Positions 46,252-55,225 of a stretch of 64,000 nt of DNA are shown piece by piece. The number at the start of each line of letters is the position of its first letter. Position 1 is the first letter of the stretch. The notes below the pieces were generated by a model. The model searched no databases, was not told the origin of the DNA, and saw nothing but the letters and a program-made list of their open reading frames with translations. A program made the position numbers and the translations under genes. The DNA comes from Candidatus Hydrogenedentota bacterium (GTDB lineage Bacteria; Hydrogenedentota; Hydrogenedentia; Hydrogenedentales; JAEUWI01), in contig JAEUWI010000033.1 in the NCBI GenBank assembly GCA_016791475.1, positions 22,760-86,759 of the forward strand, written 5' to 3'.

Positions 46252-46492
46252 GGTGCCACCTCAATCCCGCCTCAGCGGGTTTGGGTGCCCTGAGCGAGAA
46301 GATCCCGCTACCTCTTCGTGGCCTGACGGAAACTTTGTGGACTCAAGAACGAAATAGTTGAATGATTGCCGCACGTGATCGGGCGGTCCCTTAAATCTAA
46401 CCAACCATGCTCTCGCATAGCGGATGCCGATAGATTGAAGTGGTCGTGGATCAAGGCACCCAAACCCGCTGGGGCGGGATTGAGGTGGCACC
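46252..46492. mobile_element. MITE-like element with 38-bp terminal inverted repeats
   Basis: A 38-base arm at 46252-46289 (GGTGCCACCTCAATCCCGCC...) reappears inverted at 46455-46492 with a single mismatch. The 165 bases inside hold no gene. This size and design fit a miniature inverted-repeat transposable element. It lies in the 378-bp gap between converging genes. I cannot see a clear target-site duplication. Confidence 0.65.
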
Positions 46493-46536
46493 CGGAGTGG
46501 TTCTTTAATCGGACAAAAAGATCTCGGAAATTCCAG

Positions 46537-47574
46537 TCAATCTTCCCCCAGCGCATCCAGCGCCAGCAACACCTCCATCGCTTCCGCCGTCATGGGCCAT
46601 TTTTCGCCCCATTTTAGTCGCTCGATATGCCCATCCAAATAGAGGACATTTCCCGATGCCGGATCATGTCCGTTGGGGTAGCGTTCGATCATGATCGGGA
46701 TGCGGCTGGCATGATCGGTAGACTCTCGGTCCCGAAGGCGTGGGATGATTCCTTCTCCTGTCGCTAATGGCAAATCCGCATCGAAGGTTTTTTCCGACTC
46801 TGCACGCTTCCGGTAAGCGGCGGCGAATTGCTCCAGCGTCGCCTGATCGGGAATTCGATAGCCGAGGTAGAAGTAGCTCCGATCATCCTCCACCGTGACG
46901 TTTTTCCGCTTGGGCGGTTGATACCAGCGCTTGTTGAGGTTCCATGCGGGGCAGTGGAGCACCGAGATCTCGTTCAAATATTCGGGCATGAGCGAACCAT
47001 CTTTGGGGGCGAGAGTTCCCGGGATGCTGCAGAGTTCTGGAAAGATTCCGTCGCGCCGATCACTGGCATACATTCGCAATGCCAAGGACACGTGTTGCAG
47101 ATTTCGCTGGCAAAACGCATTGCCATACCCTTTTCCGTGTTTACCCTCTTCGAAGCGTGCCCAGAGAACAAAGAGTGCCAGGGATGCCAAAACGCCCGCC
47201 GTCGTCGCCGCAGATAGACGCGTAAGGCGCGAGCGCGAAGTCGATGTCGCAATCGGCTTTACCCAGATCGTCGAAATCGCCAGACAAGTCGCGAGCGGGA
47301 TCAGCCAGAAAAACGTATTGGCGAGAAAAACGGAAACGGAGCCGTTCCATCGCCGGATCGGCAATGCCAGCGTGTCAAGCACCCAAGGTTTGATAGTGCT
47401 AGCGGCCGAAAACTCCCACGCCGCCAACCCATACGATGCGGCGAGGCCGGACACATACGCGCCGATAAAGCTGGCTGCATAAGAAGCCCAGAGAAAGCCT
47501 TCCTCCGAGAGGGAGTCCAGCCGACTTTGATTTCTCGGAGTGGCTTCGCTGCTATCGACAATCGGCTCTTGCAT
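46537..47574 (-). CDS. Membrane protein with DUF1559-like (pseudopilin-type) C-terminal domain, copy A
   Basis: This 345-aa protein has three hydrophobic segments in the first 145 residues (SYAASFIGAYVSGLAASYGL, FLANTFFWLIPLATCLAIS, AGVLASLALFVLWARF). After that it has the pattern of DUF1559/H-X9-DG proteins: CQRNLQHVSLALRMYASDRRDGIFPEL, VLHCPAWN, FYLGYRIPDQATLEQF, and VLYLDGHIERLKWGEKWPM. It ends EAMEVLLALDALGED. It is a paralogue of the next gene upstream (47587-48372), 12 bases away. The role is unknown. Confidence 0.75.
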   Translation of the reverse strand: MQEPIVDSSEATPRNQSRLDSLSEEGFLWASYAASFIGAYVSGLAASYGLAAWEFSAASTIKPWVLDTLALPIRRWNGSVSVFLANTFFWLIPLATCLAISTIWVKPIATSTSRSRLTRLSAATTAGVLASLALFVLWARFEEGKHGKGYGNAFCQRNLQHVSLALRMYASDRRDGIFPELCSIPGTLAPKDGSLMPEYLNEISVLHCPAWNLNKRWYQPPKRKNVTVEDDRSYFYLGYRIPDQATLEQFAAAYRKRAESEKTFDADLPLATGEGIIPRLRDRESTDHASRIPIMIERYPNGHDPASGNVLYLDGHIERLKWGEKWPMTAEAMEVLLALDALGED

Positions 47575-47586
47575 GGTTCTTCCCTA

Positions 47587-48372
47587 TTACTCACCCAGCC
47601 CATCCAGCGCCAACAGCACCTCCATCGCTTCCGGTGTCATCGGCCACTTTTCGCCCCACTTGATCCACTCCACGTGACCATCAAGAAAAGCCACGTTGGC
47701 ACCGCCCGGAATGTGGCCTTTAGGGAAGCGCTCGATAAACACGGGAATCGTATACTGCGCTTCTTTGGAGTCGGTGACGCTTGGAATTTCTGTTCGCAAG
47801 CGCGGGATCCTCAGCGAGGTCCCACCGTCGCTCGTGACGATGAGGTCCTCGTCGAATGTCTTCCCCGACGCGATACGGGCGCGATACGCCGCCGCAAAGT
47901 GCTCCAGGGTTTCTTGATCGGGGATCACATAGCCGAGGTACAGGTAGCACTCGTCGTTCGATGCCGTATCGAGCGGCGCTGGCGACGGAGGCGGAGCTTC
48001 CCAGAACCAGCGGGAGCGGGGACGCTCCGAATTCATGTTCGGGCACCGGAGGATGGTGAGATCGGTGAGGTACTCTGGATAGACCCCGGGATAGTCGTGA
48101 TCCTCGCGGGTCGCCAGCACCCCAGGTCTCGGCGAGATTTCGGGAAATACGTCCCCATGGTCGTTTGTGTACATGTGGACTATGAGACCCAATTGCTTGA
48201 GATTATTTGGGCATGAGTTTCCGGTGAGTATTTCCTCGTTCTCCACGCGCGCCAGCCATGAAAAGAGGGCAAGCCCAAGAAAGAGATACAGCACGGATAA
48301 CAGGAGAATGGAACGCCGTGACCAGCGCTCGGGTTCTACGGTTGGCTCCTGATGAGAGTTCGAAGTGTCCAT
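47587..48372 (-). CDS. DUF1559-like membrane protein, copy B
   Basis: This 261-aa protein has one membrane helix (SILLLSVLYLFLGLALFSWL) and the same domain as its neighbour: CPNNLKQLGLIVHMYTNDHGDVFPEI, ILRCPNMN, YLYLGYVIPDQETLEHF, VAFLDGHVEWIKWGEKWPM, EAMEVLLALDGLGE. The C-terminal 25 residues are nearly the same as in copy A, which points to a tandem duplication with later change of the N-terminal part. It is transcribed first of the two. Confidence 0.75.
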   Translation of the reverse strand: MDTSNSHQEPTVEPERWSRRSILLLSVLYLFLGLALFSWLARVENEEILTGNSCPNNLKQLGLIVHMYTNDHGDVFPEISPRPGVLATREDHDYPGVYPEYLTDLTILRCPNMNSERPRSRWFWEAPPPSPAPLDTASNDECYLYLGYVIPDQETLEHFAAAYRARIASGKTFDEDLIVTSDGGTSLRIPRLRTEIPSVTDSKEAQYTIPVFIERFPKGHIPGGANVAFLDGHVEWIKWGEKWPMTPEAMEVLLALDGLGE

Positions 48373-48416
48373 GGATGAATTCTACCCCGGCTCGTGCCTC
48401 GGTGCATTGTTTCCCC

Positions 48417-49424
48417 CTATCGCTCGCCTCCATCGGGCGCCGAGGATGTGGCCGCGGGCCGCGCAGGTATCGTGCGGAGTTCGCGGTTCAGTCGCGCCGC
48501 CTCGAGCAACAAGGATTCCAGTGTGTCCCAGTACCGCGCTTCCTCCACGGTACCTTTCGACCTTTTCCACGCCTCCACCGCGGCGATAGCGTCGCGATAG
48601 ACGGCGAGCCGGGCCGGATCCGCCCCGGCCTCCACGGCGTCGCTCCGAAGCACGATGGAATTCGCCAGCGCGCCATCCTTCGTCTCGGCGTTACCCACGT
48701 CCAGGGGCAGGCGCGAACCCAGCGCGTCGCCGTTGTCGTCGAGGAGGGCATTCTCCGTTGTCACAAAGTCTTCGCTTTCGTACCACTGGGTGGTTGCCGC
48801 GGACGCGGCGTCGCACAGCTCGGACAGCGTCAGTTGTCCGTCGCGATTCTGGTCGCCCCGGCCCGCCTCCAGCACCCGCAGGAGGTGCTCCGTGAATTCC
48901 GTCGCGTTCGGCTGCTCACCGTCCCGCGTGCTGGTCACAATCACGCGTCCGGGGCGACTCAGAGCGTTGATAAAGGCCGCGCTGGCCGAAGCTGTATTGA
49001 TCACCAACTGCCGTGACGCCGGAATCGCTTCCAGCCAGCCATGGACGTCCATCGCGCTGATGTCGGTGCCCGAGACGATGAACTTGGGTTCCAATTGCAG
49101 GCTGCCGTGGCCGATGAGCACGATCATTAGAAGGTCGTCCGGCTGCAAAGATGTTCCGAGGGCGGTCATGGCGGCTGCAGCGGATTCGCGGGTGAGGGGC
49201 GGCGCGGCGCTGTCCGGTGGGTAGGCACGGACATGGTCGCTCTGTACCCCGCACTGCTCCACGAGAACCCGGGCAAGGCGATCGCTCCACTGCTGGAATC
49301 GTTCATCGTATCGGGGCTCACCACCCGCCCCGCGCAGGATGCAGACGTGCAGGGCGGCCCCGGCGGGCAGGGCGAGCAGCAGGAAAAAAGCGATCAGGCC
49401 ATATATCCGAATATGCGTCATCAT
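48417..49424 (-). CDS. Caspase/C13-like protein lacking the catalytic cysteine
   Basis: This 335-aa protein has a signal peptide or anchor (IYGLIAFFLLLALPAGAA). It then has the caspase-hemoglobinase layout: LHVCILRGAGGEPRYDERF, the His motif MIVLIGHGS (H106), and the strand QLVINTASASAAFINALS where active members carry Cys. Here the position is Ala145 or Ser146, so it is likely inactive as a cysteine peptidase. An EF-hand-like loop DQNRDGQLTLSEL follows at about 205. It is the last gene of the Bat-type operon, and its ATG overlaps the upstream stop as ATGA. Similar proteins occur at the same place in other Bat operons, as far as I recall. Confidence 0.75.
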   Translation of the reverse strand: MMTHIRIYGLIAFFLLLALPAGAALHVCILRGAGGEPRYDERFQQWSDRLARVLVEQCGVQSDHVRAYPPDSAAPPLTRESAAAAMTALGTSLQPDDLLMIVLIGHGSLQLEPKFIVSGTDISAMDVHGWLEAIPASRQLVINTASASAAFINALSRPGRVIVTSTRDGEQPNATEFTEHLLRVLEAGRGDQNRDGQLTLSELCDAASAATTQWYESEDFVTTENALLDDNGDALGSRLPLDVGNAETKDGALANSIVLRSDAVEAGADPARLAVYRDAIAAVEAWKRSKGTVEEARYWDTLESLLLEAARLNRELRTIPARPAATSSAPDGGER

Positions 49425-51769
49425 GCCTGCCCCCAGCGGCGTCGCAGTGTCCACTCCAGACAGAGCAGGAGTGCGAGAAGCATATAAAATGCGGGGTGGT
49501 GCCACAGCGGCACACGCTCCACGCTCACGTGTTCACGATCCGCATCTGTAATGGCCCTCGCCACGTCCTGGAGTTTCGCCAGCGGGAAGTAACGACCGCC
49601 GGTTGTTTGCGCGATGGACTGCAGGAGCGCGGGATCGAATCGCGCGTTCCGGGCTTCGCGCGTGTCCGAATCGACCAGCAGCGCCGACGCCACCGGAGTC
49701 TGTGATTCGCCGTCCGCATGCGTGCCTTCGAGGACGACACCATGCTTGCCCGGATGGGCGGGGGTGAAGGCTCCCTCATAGGTTCCGGGGGCATCCAGGC
49801 GTTCCGACAGAGGCACGGTAATTTCACCCTCCGGTCCCAGTACCGTGGCCGTCAGGCTTGCGCCCTCCACCGGCTTGAAGAGTTTGTCTCTTACTATCCA
49901 GGACATCAACGTCTCGCTGCCGGCTACGATTTGCTCCATGCCCGTAGACAGACTCACGGGATCGGGAACGGTGCTGGCCAGAGAGCGAACAAGCTGGCGC
50001 CAGAGTCGCTCATGGTCGCTGTTGTCGTCCCCCGTCTGCATGTGCCATGGCCACGTCTCTCCCGTGGCAATCACCGCGCTCTTGCCGCGGCCATAGCGAT
50101 GCTGCACGAGAAAAGGAAAGGGCTCCGTGCCCACGTCGGCCTCGGCGGTGGCCAGCACGGAAGCGCCGATGCGCGGGGAGGACAATGTATCGTAGCCCGG
50201 CAGCGGGGGCAGGGCCGCCCACGCCGCATCGTTTTCCTGGTTCTCCGCGTTCAGCGCCCAGATTCCCGTGAGGAATCCCTCGGGACTTGCAAAGACCTTT
50301 GCGGCCAATGACGCGCTGCTCGCTGCGGCGCCCGGCATTACGGGCAGCATGGACTCGATGATGGATCCCGCGTAGCTATTGTTCCCCAACGTGTGGGGTC
50401 CGCCCAGCATGAGAAAGGATGCGCCCCGCTCCGCCACGGCATCCCGGGTAAGCCGGAACTGGACCGGCGCGAAGAAGTCGGCTTCGATATCCGACCAGAT
50501 AATAAAGTGAAAGGGATAGAGGGCTTCAGGCGTCACGGGATAGCCATCGGACAGTTCGCCTTCCGCGAGCCCCATGCGCAGGAAGACCGCCTCGTCGTAG
50601 CGCGGCAGTTCCTCCTCCTCCTTGAAGCCTTCAAACAGGGGATTGCCCAGGCTGCTGTCCCGACCCTGGAAGACAAAGTTCTTCTCCGCACCGGAGACAC
50701 GTATCAGGCTGGACAGGCGCAATTCCGGATCGCCCGCCAGGGCTTGGCGCACGAACTTGTACTGCCAATTGGGGCGGCCCGTGAAATAGAGGATTCGGAA
50801 ATCCTTTTGACGGTGATCGAGCAGGACGGACGCTTCGTTGTTGTCCACTACGAACTCACGGGAGACCGCGTTGGCTTCTCCGCCTTTCAAGCGAAGGCGC
50901 ACGGTGAACTCGAGCCAATCCCGTGTGCCGGGGACCACGTCCAGTTGCACTTGTTGATCCACGTCGTTGCCGTCAAGGTCGCGTTCCAAACTGGCAAGAA
51001 GGGTTCCGCCCTGCAGGACTTCAGCCACGACGGTTTCTCCCGCCAGGCCGGTGGCGGTGAACTGAGCCGTAATCCGTGCGGGCGCATCGTCGAAGAAACT
51101 CCGGCTCAAGGCCACTTCGCCCAGGGCGAGGTCGCGCCACTCCTCTTCTCCTACGCCCACCGCGTAGACCGGTACTCCCGACGCCGCCAGGGCTGCGCGC
51201 ATTTCATCGTCCAGGGGATCCTGCTGGGCGCCGTCGGAGAGCAGAACCACGGCGGATAATTCCAGATGCTTCAATTCATCGGCGGCATCGAGCACGGCGG
51301 GGACGATTCGGGTTTCGGGCGCTTCTCGTGAGAGTTCTTCCCGTGCGCGGATCGGGCGCAGGCCCGCGCCGAAGGCATACTCCATCACATGGAACCGACT
51401 GCGGAGGGCCTCATCAAAGCTGCTCGAATTCGACATCAAGGCATCTTTCAATCGTTCGGCCCGGGATCGGCCCGATCCATCGCGCACGCCCATGCTGCGT
51501 GAATCGTCGTGCAGCACGGCAACCACCTGCTCCGACTTGACGGCAATGGGCCGCACCAGCACAGGCTGGAAAAGCAGGAAGACGAGCAGGGCGACAACCG
51601 CCACGCGCAGCGACAGCAAACCGCGACGCCGCAGGGGGGAGAGGCGGGAAAGGAACCGCTTCCACCACCATGCGCCCGCGAGGGCGGTGAGCAGGAGCAC
51701 GGCAAGCGCCGACGCCACGCCCCAGCGCGCGCCCCATTCTATCCAGCTTCCACCCAAAGTAAGATCCAA
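49421..51769 (-). CDS. VWA-type membrane protein with glutamine-amidotransferase-like region
   Basis: This 782-aa protein has two N-terminal helices (about 15-37 and 52-70), then a von Willebrand A-like domain (VVAVLHDDSRSMGVRDG with a DxSxS-type metal site, VVLLSDGAQQ), a beta-rich region, and a GATase1-like part (FHFIIWSDIEADFF, ASFLMLGGPHTLGNNSY, VIATGETWPW). One helix lies at the end (HHPAFYMLLALLLCLEW). It fits the large BatA/BatB-associated membrane proteins. It starts 15 bases after the DUF4175-like gene. Confidence 0.85.
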   Translation of the reverse strand: MDLTLGGSWIEWGARWGVASALAVLLLTALAGAWWWKRFLSRLSPLRRRGLLSLRVAVVALLVFLLFQPVLVRPIAVKSEQVVAVLHDDSRSMGVRDGSGRSRAERLKDALMSNSSSFDEALRSRFHVMEYAFGAGLRPIRAREELSREAPETRIVPAVLDAADELKHLELSAVVLLSDGAQQDPLDDEMRAALAASGVPVYAVGVGEEEWRDLALGEVALSRSFFDDAPARITAQFTATGLAGETVVAEVLQGGTLLASLERDLDGNDVDQQVQLDVVPGTRDWLEFTVRLRLKGGEANAVSREFVVDNNEASVLLDHRQKDFRILYFTGRPNWQYKFVRQALAGDPELRLSSLIRVSGAEKNFVFQGRDSSLGNPLFEGFKEEEELPRYDEAVFLRMGLAEGELSDGYPVTPEALYPFHFIIWSDIEADFFAPVQFRLTRDAVAERGASFLMLGGPHTLGNNSYAGSIIESMLPVMPGAAASSASLAAKVFASPEGFLTGIWALNAENQENDAAWAALPPLPGYDTLSSPRIGASVLATAEADVGTEPFPFLVQHRYGRGKSAVIATGETWPWHMQTGDDNSDHERLWRQLVRSLASTVPDPVSLSTGMEQIVAGSETLMSWIVRDKLFKPVEGASLTATVLGPEGEITVPLSERLDAPGTYEGAFTPAHPGKHGVVLEGTHADGESQTPVASALLVDSDTREARNARFDPALLQSIAQTTGGRYFPLAKLQDVARAITDADREHVSVERVPLWHHPAFYMLLALLLCLEWTLRRRWGQA

Positions 51770-51784
51770 GATCGCGTCCCCCGC

Positions 51785-54700
51785 CTATGGCTTCGCCGGT
51801 TCTTCGGCCAGGAGACGGAAATACTCCGCCACGCGGTCGACATACTGCTCGGGGATGGCCCCTTCGTCTTCCAGCCAGGACGCTTCGCCCGCGGCCTTCG
51901 CCCGAACAACCTCTTCCAGTGTCGCGATGGTGTCCAGGAGGGGACGGCGAACAATCTGCTCGAACTCGCTCAATTCCGGGAGCTTTTTGCTTTGATCATA
52001 TTCGCGCTGCAGGCGTCCGAGATCCATTTCCACCTGCTCCAGCGACTGGCGCATGCCGGATTCGCGGGGCAGCAGGGAGGCGGCATCACGCAGAACGGGT
52101 CGCCACGCCCGCGCTTCACCGTCGAAGAAATCATTCATGGGCGTGCCCCCCGCCATGGCGCCTTCATCACCACCGCCCGTGCCGCCGCCCGATGTGCCGC
52201 CGGGTTGGGGCGCCGAGCCTTCACCTACGGAACCCGGAGTTTCACCCTCGGATGGAGACGGACCCGCTTGCGACTCAGGCGAAGCACCCGCGCCTTCGCC
52301 CGGCTGCGCTTCGGACGCCTTATCCGTTGCGTTGTCCTCGCCCGCAGTTGGTTCACTACCCTTCTCGCCTTCAAGGCCCGACAGCATTTCCAGCGCGCGC
52401 GCCATGGCATCGTCCGAGGCGCCGGGCAGGTATTGCTTCAAGTCTTCCAGCGTCCGCGCCGCCTCATCAATTTTGGTCTTGACCTGACCCTCCTGGCGCT
52501 CCGCCGCATCCCACACACCGTACTCCACGAGGGGAAGTCCTTCTTCCATATCCTCCACCACACCGGTGCGGCTCGTGCGACGCACCCAGTCGCCCAGCTT
52601 CCGCGAGAGCAGCTCCTGATTCTCCCGGAGTTGATCGGAGAGACCGCCTGCGCCTTCCAGCATTTCCTTCGTCGCCCCGGCCATGGCGGCTTTTTCTTGC
52701 TTCAAACTTTCCGTGCGATTCTCCCAGTCATCGTGGCCCTCCACGCCCGGCGCGGACTGTGCTTCCTTCAGAGACTTCGTCTCCTCCTGAATGGCAGCCT
52801 GACGTTCCTGCAGGGACTTAACCTTCTCTTCCAGTCCCGCGAAGCGCTCCCGCGCGCCGTCCCGCGTCAATTGCTCCAGCGCGCTCTCGGCATCGACCAG
52901 ATTCTGCGCGGCGCGGCTGCCCGATGCGCGGGCCTCCTGCAGGGCCTCTTCCCGAACCGACTCCATGCTGCGCTCCATGGCTTCGCGCGCCTGATCCAGC
53001 GTGGCCTTGGTGGCATCACGCTGGGCCGATTTCATATCGCTCGAGGCCACCTGATTGCGAATCTCGTCCAATCGCTCCATCTGGCGCTGCTGCTCTTCCT
53101 TCAGGCGCTCCAGTTGGCGTTTCTTTTCCTCTTCGGCCTTCGTCTGATCGTCTTCCGAGATGAGCTTGCCCAGGTCCTGATTCAGGAGTTCCTGGCGGCG
53201 GGCCAGATCGTCCAGTGCATTCCGGACCGCCTCGCTCTGCGCCGCGCCCGTGCTGGCCTCTTCCACATAGTCCTTGCGCTGGCCCATCTCCAGCGCATCC
53301 AGCTCCTGCTGGGCAGCCCCGGCCCCGGCGCCGCCGCCCTGCTGTCGGGAGACTTCGCGGAGTTCGGGCTCCAGCTTGAGCATGGCTTGCCACGCTTTCT
53401 GTGCCGACTTGAGGCCCTCACCCAGCGCCGCCTCCGGCTCCGGCCACGCCGCGCCGCCCAGGGACTTCAGTACCTCCTCCATCGATCCAACGGCTTCGGC
53501 GCCGATCTGCTGTTCCTTCGGGTCGGCCTCCGCCAGGCCCGCCGCGAGTTCATCCCTCAGTTTCGTCTGGGATTCGGCGATGCGGTCCCGGTTTTCAGTG
53601 TAGGGTTCCTGGCTCATCGTCTTCGCGGTCTTGCGCAGGTTCGTCAGGGCGATGATGATCTTCTTCTGATCCATGGCTGCGTCCCCTTCGCCGGCGGGCG
53701 CCTGGCCGCCCCCCTGCGAAAGCTGCTCGCGGTAGCGGAGGGTATAAGGGCGCACTTCCAGAAAGTAGGGGTCGCCGGAGGTCTCATAGTCTGCCCGGCC
53801 CGGTTTCTTGTCGGTGGCCCACACCGACCACGTGATCAGGTCGCCCTCGGCAAGTCCCAGCGCCTCCAGCGCCAGCAGGTGCTCGCCCGCCGCCTCCTGA
53901 AGCGTCTGGCCGGGGGTGTTCAGCGCGAGACGCACCGGTTCTTTACCCGCCAGGGTGTACTCGATGCCATATGCGTCGATACCGTAGTCATCTTCTACTT
54001 CGAACGCGAAGGGGACCTCTTCCAGGGCCAGCACTTTGGCGTCGCCCCGCGGATATTTCAGCCGAAGCTCCGGCGGGTTGTCGGGAGTGACGCGAATGGC
54101 ATAACGCTCCGGGTCGGGGTTCTCATTCCCCTCGGCGTCGCGCAGGGCGAGGTGGTAGGTGTCCGACACCGTGAGTTCGAAAGTCGTCTCCCAGAAGTTT
54201 TCCGAGGCGGGCTGCAAGGCGATTTCATCTGCGGTTTCCCGCACGAGGCGCACGGATTCGAGGGGCTTGTTGGCTTCCACGCGCAGGGTCACGCGCGTCC
54301 CTTCCACGCCCTCCAGTTCGCCGCTGTAGGGCACGCTGGCGGCCTCCAGGCCGAGGTACGCGGGGTATTCGTAACGCGCAAGGACCGATTCCACGGCAGG
54401 CGGACGGTTTACGCGAATCTCGAAGCGCTCCGATTCCACAGCGCCCACGCGGACTTGGTAGTGAAGACTTTCTTCCATGGCGGAGAACGTGTGGTAAGAG
54501 ACTTCCGGCGTCGTGCTGGGCTGAAGCACTGCCCTTTGTTCCGTGCCGCCCTGCTCCCAGTAGATGTACTTGGCCGACGTCGTATCGGGGGTCGTGACCC
54601 AGACGATCTGGTTGTCCCCGGGCTGTACTACGGCATCACCCGGCTTGACGTCGAAGCGGATGTCGGCGAGTTGCGCCGCGCCATTGCTGGTGCGAATCAA

Positions 54701-55225
54701 GCCCAGTTTCCAGGCGCCACCCAGGGCGCCCAGGAGGCAAAGCGCAATGCACAGCGCCACGCCACCAGCCAGGCAGCGAAGCTCCCAGGGACGCATGAAA
54801 TCGTCCAGCGGCACGCCCTTGACCTGCTGCTGGGCCTCTGATAAGAAATGTTCTAACATCCACGGGGAAGAAACGGAATCGCCCGCTTCAGCAAGTACGA
54901 CGGCGCTCAGGACACGATCCTGTAGGTCAGGGTGTTGCCGGTCAATGAAGGAGGCGATTTCGCGCAGGGATACCGGGCGCGCAAGCACAGGCCAGAAGGC
55001 CCAAAGCCCGATGAGCGCCGCCAGGCCGCCCAACGCGGCGACAAGAACGGCAGGGGAGATGGAGAACCAGTAATACGCGAAGCCGCCGGTGGCGCATAAC
55101 GACGGGAGCAGCACGATGAAGAATTTCATCGACGCCCGAAGCAGGCGGAGGCGGCGATAGCGCGCCAACGTGCGGAATAGCTCCTTCTCCAGGAGGGGCG
55201 GAAGCATTGGACTGAATAGCGTCAT
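51785..55225 (-). CDS. DUF4175-like large coiled-coil membrane protein
   Basis: This 1146-aa protein has two or three membrane helices in the first 175 residues (FFIVLLPSLCATGGFAYYWF, LAGGVALCIALCLLGALGG), a beta-rich part to about 520, and a very charged coiled-coil half (for example KAEEEKKRQLERLKEEQQRQ). The acidic Gly/Ser/Pro-rich tail before residue 1040 is low-complexity. DUF4175 proteins sit in MoxR-Bat operons. The ATG at 55225 overlaps the stop of the BatA-like gene as ATGA; the same frame is open upstream but covers that gene in antiphase. Its role is probably scaffold-like; this is inference. Confidence 0.85.
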   Translation of the reverse strand: MTLFSPMLPPLLEKELFRTLARYRRLRLLRASMKFFIVLLPSLCATGGFAYYWFSISPAVLVAALGGLAALIGLWAFWPVLARPVSLREIASFIDRQHPDLQDRVLSAVVLAEAGDSVSSPWMLEHFLSEAQQQVKGVPLDDFMRPWELRCLAGGVALCIALCLLGALGGAWKLGLIRTSNGAAQLADIRFDVKPGDAVVQPGDNQIVWVTTPDTTSAKYIYWEQGGTEQRAVLQPSTTPEVSYHTFSAMEESLHYQVRVGAVESERFEIRVNRPPAVESVLARYEYPAYLGLEAASVPYSGELEGVEGTRVTLRVEANKPLESVRLVRETADEIALQPASENFWETTFELTVSDTYHLALRDAEGNENPDPERYAIRVTPDNPPELRLKYPRGDAKVLALEEVPFAFEVEDDYGIDAYGIEYTLAGKEPVRLALNTPGQTLQEAAGEHLLALEALGLAEGDLITWSVWATDKKPGRADYETSGDPYFLEVRPYTLRYREQLSQGGGQAPAGEGDAAMDQKKIIIALTNLRKTAKTMSQEPYTENRDRIAESQTKLRDELAAGLAEADPKEQQIGAEAVGSMEEVLKSLGGAAWPEPEAALGEGLKSAQKAWQAMLKLEPELREVSRQQGGGAGAGAAQQELDALEMGQRKDYVEEASTGAAQSEAVRNALDDLARRQELLNQDLGKLISEDDQTKAEEEKKRQLERLKEEQQRQMERLDEIRNQVASSDMKSAQRDATKATLDQAREAMERSMESVREEALQEARASGSRAAQNLVDAESALEQLTRDGARERFAGLEEKVKSLQERQAAIQEETKSLKEAQSAPGVEGHDDWENRTESLKQEKAAMAGATKEMLEGAGGLSDQLRENQELLSRKLGDWVRRTSRTGVVEDMEEGLPLVEYGVWDAAERQEGQVKTKIDEAARTLEDLKQYLPGASDDAMARALEMLSGLEGEKGSEPTAGEDNATDKASEAQPGEGAGASPESQAGPSPSEGETPGSVGEGSAPQPGGTSGGGTGGGDEGAMAGGTPMNDFFDGEARAWRPVLRDAASLLPRESGMRQSLEQVEMDLGRLQREYDQSKKLPELSEFEQIVRRPLLDTIATLEEVVRAKAAGEASWLEDEGAIPEQYVDRVAEYFRLLAEEPAKP

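Noticed and set aside
51509..54841. A 1110-codon open frame on the plus strand
   Set aside because: It is the antisense of the DUF4175-like and VWA genes. High GC gives long shadow frames; it has Arg/Leu/His-rich content with no domain.
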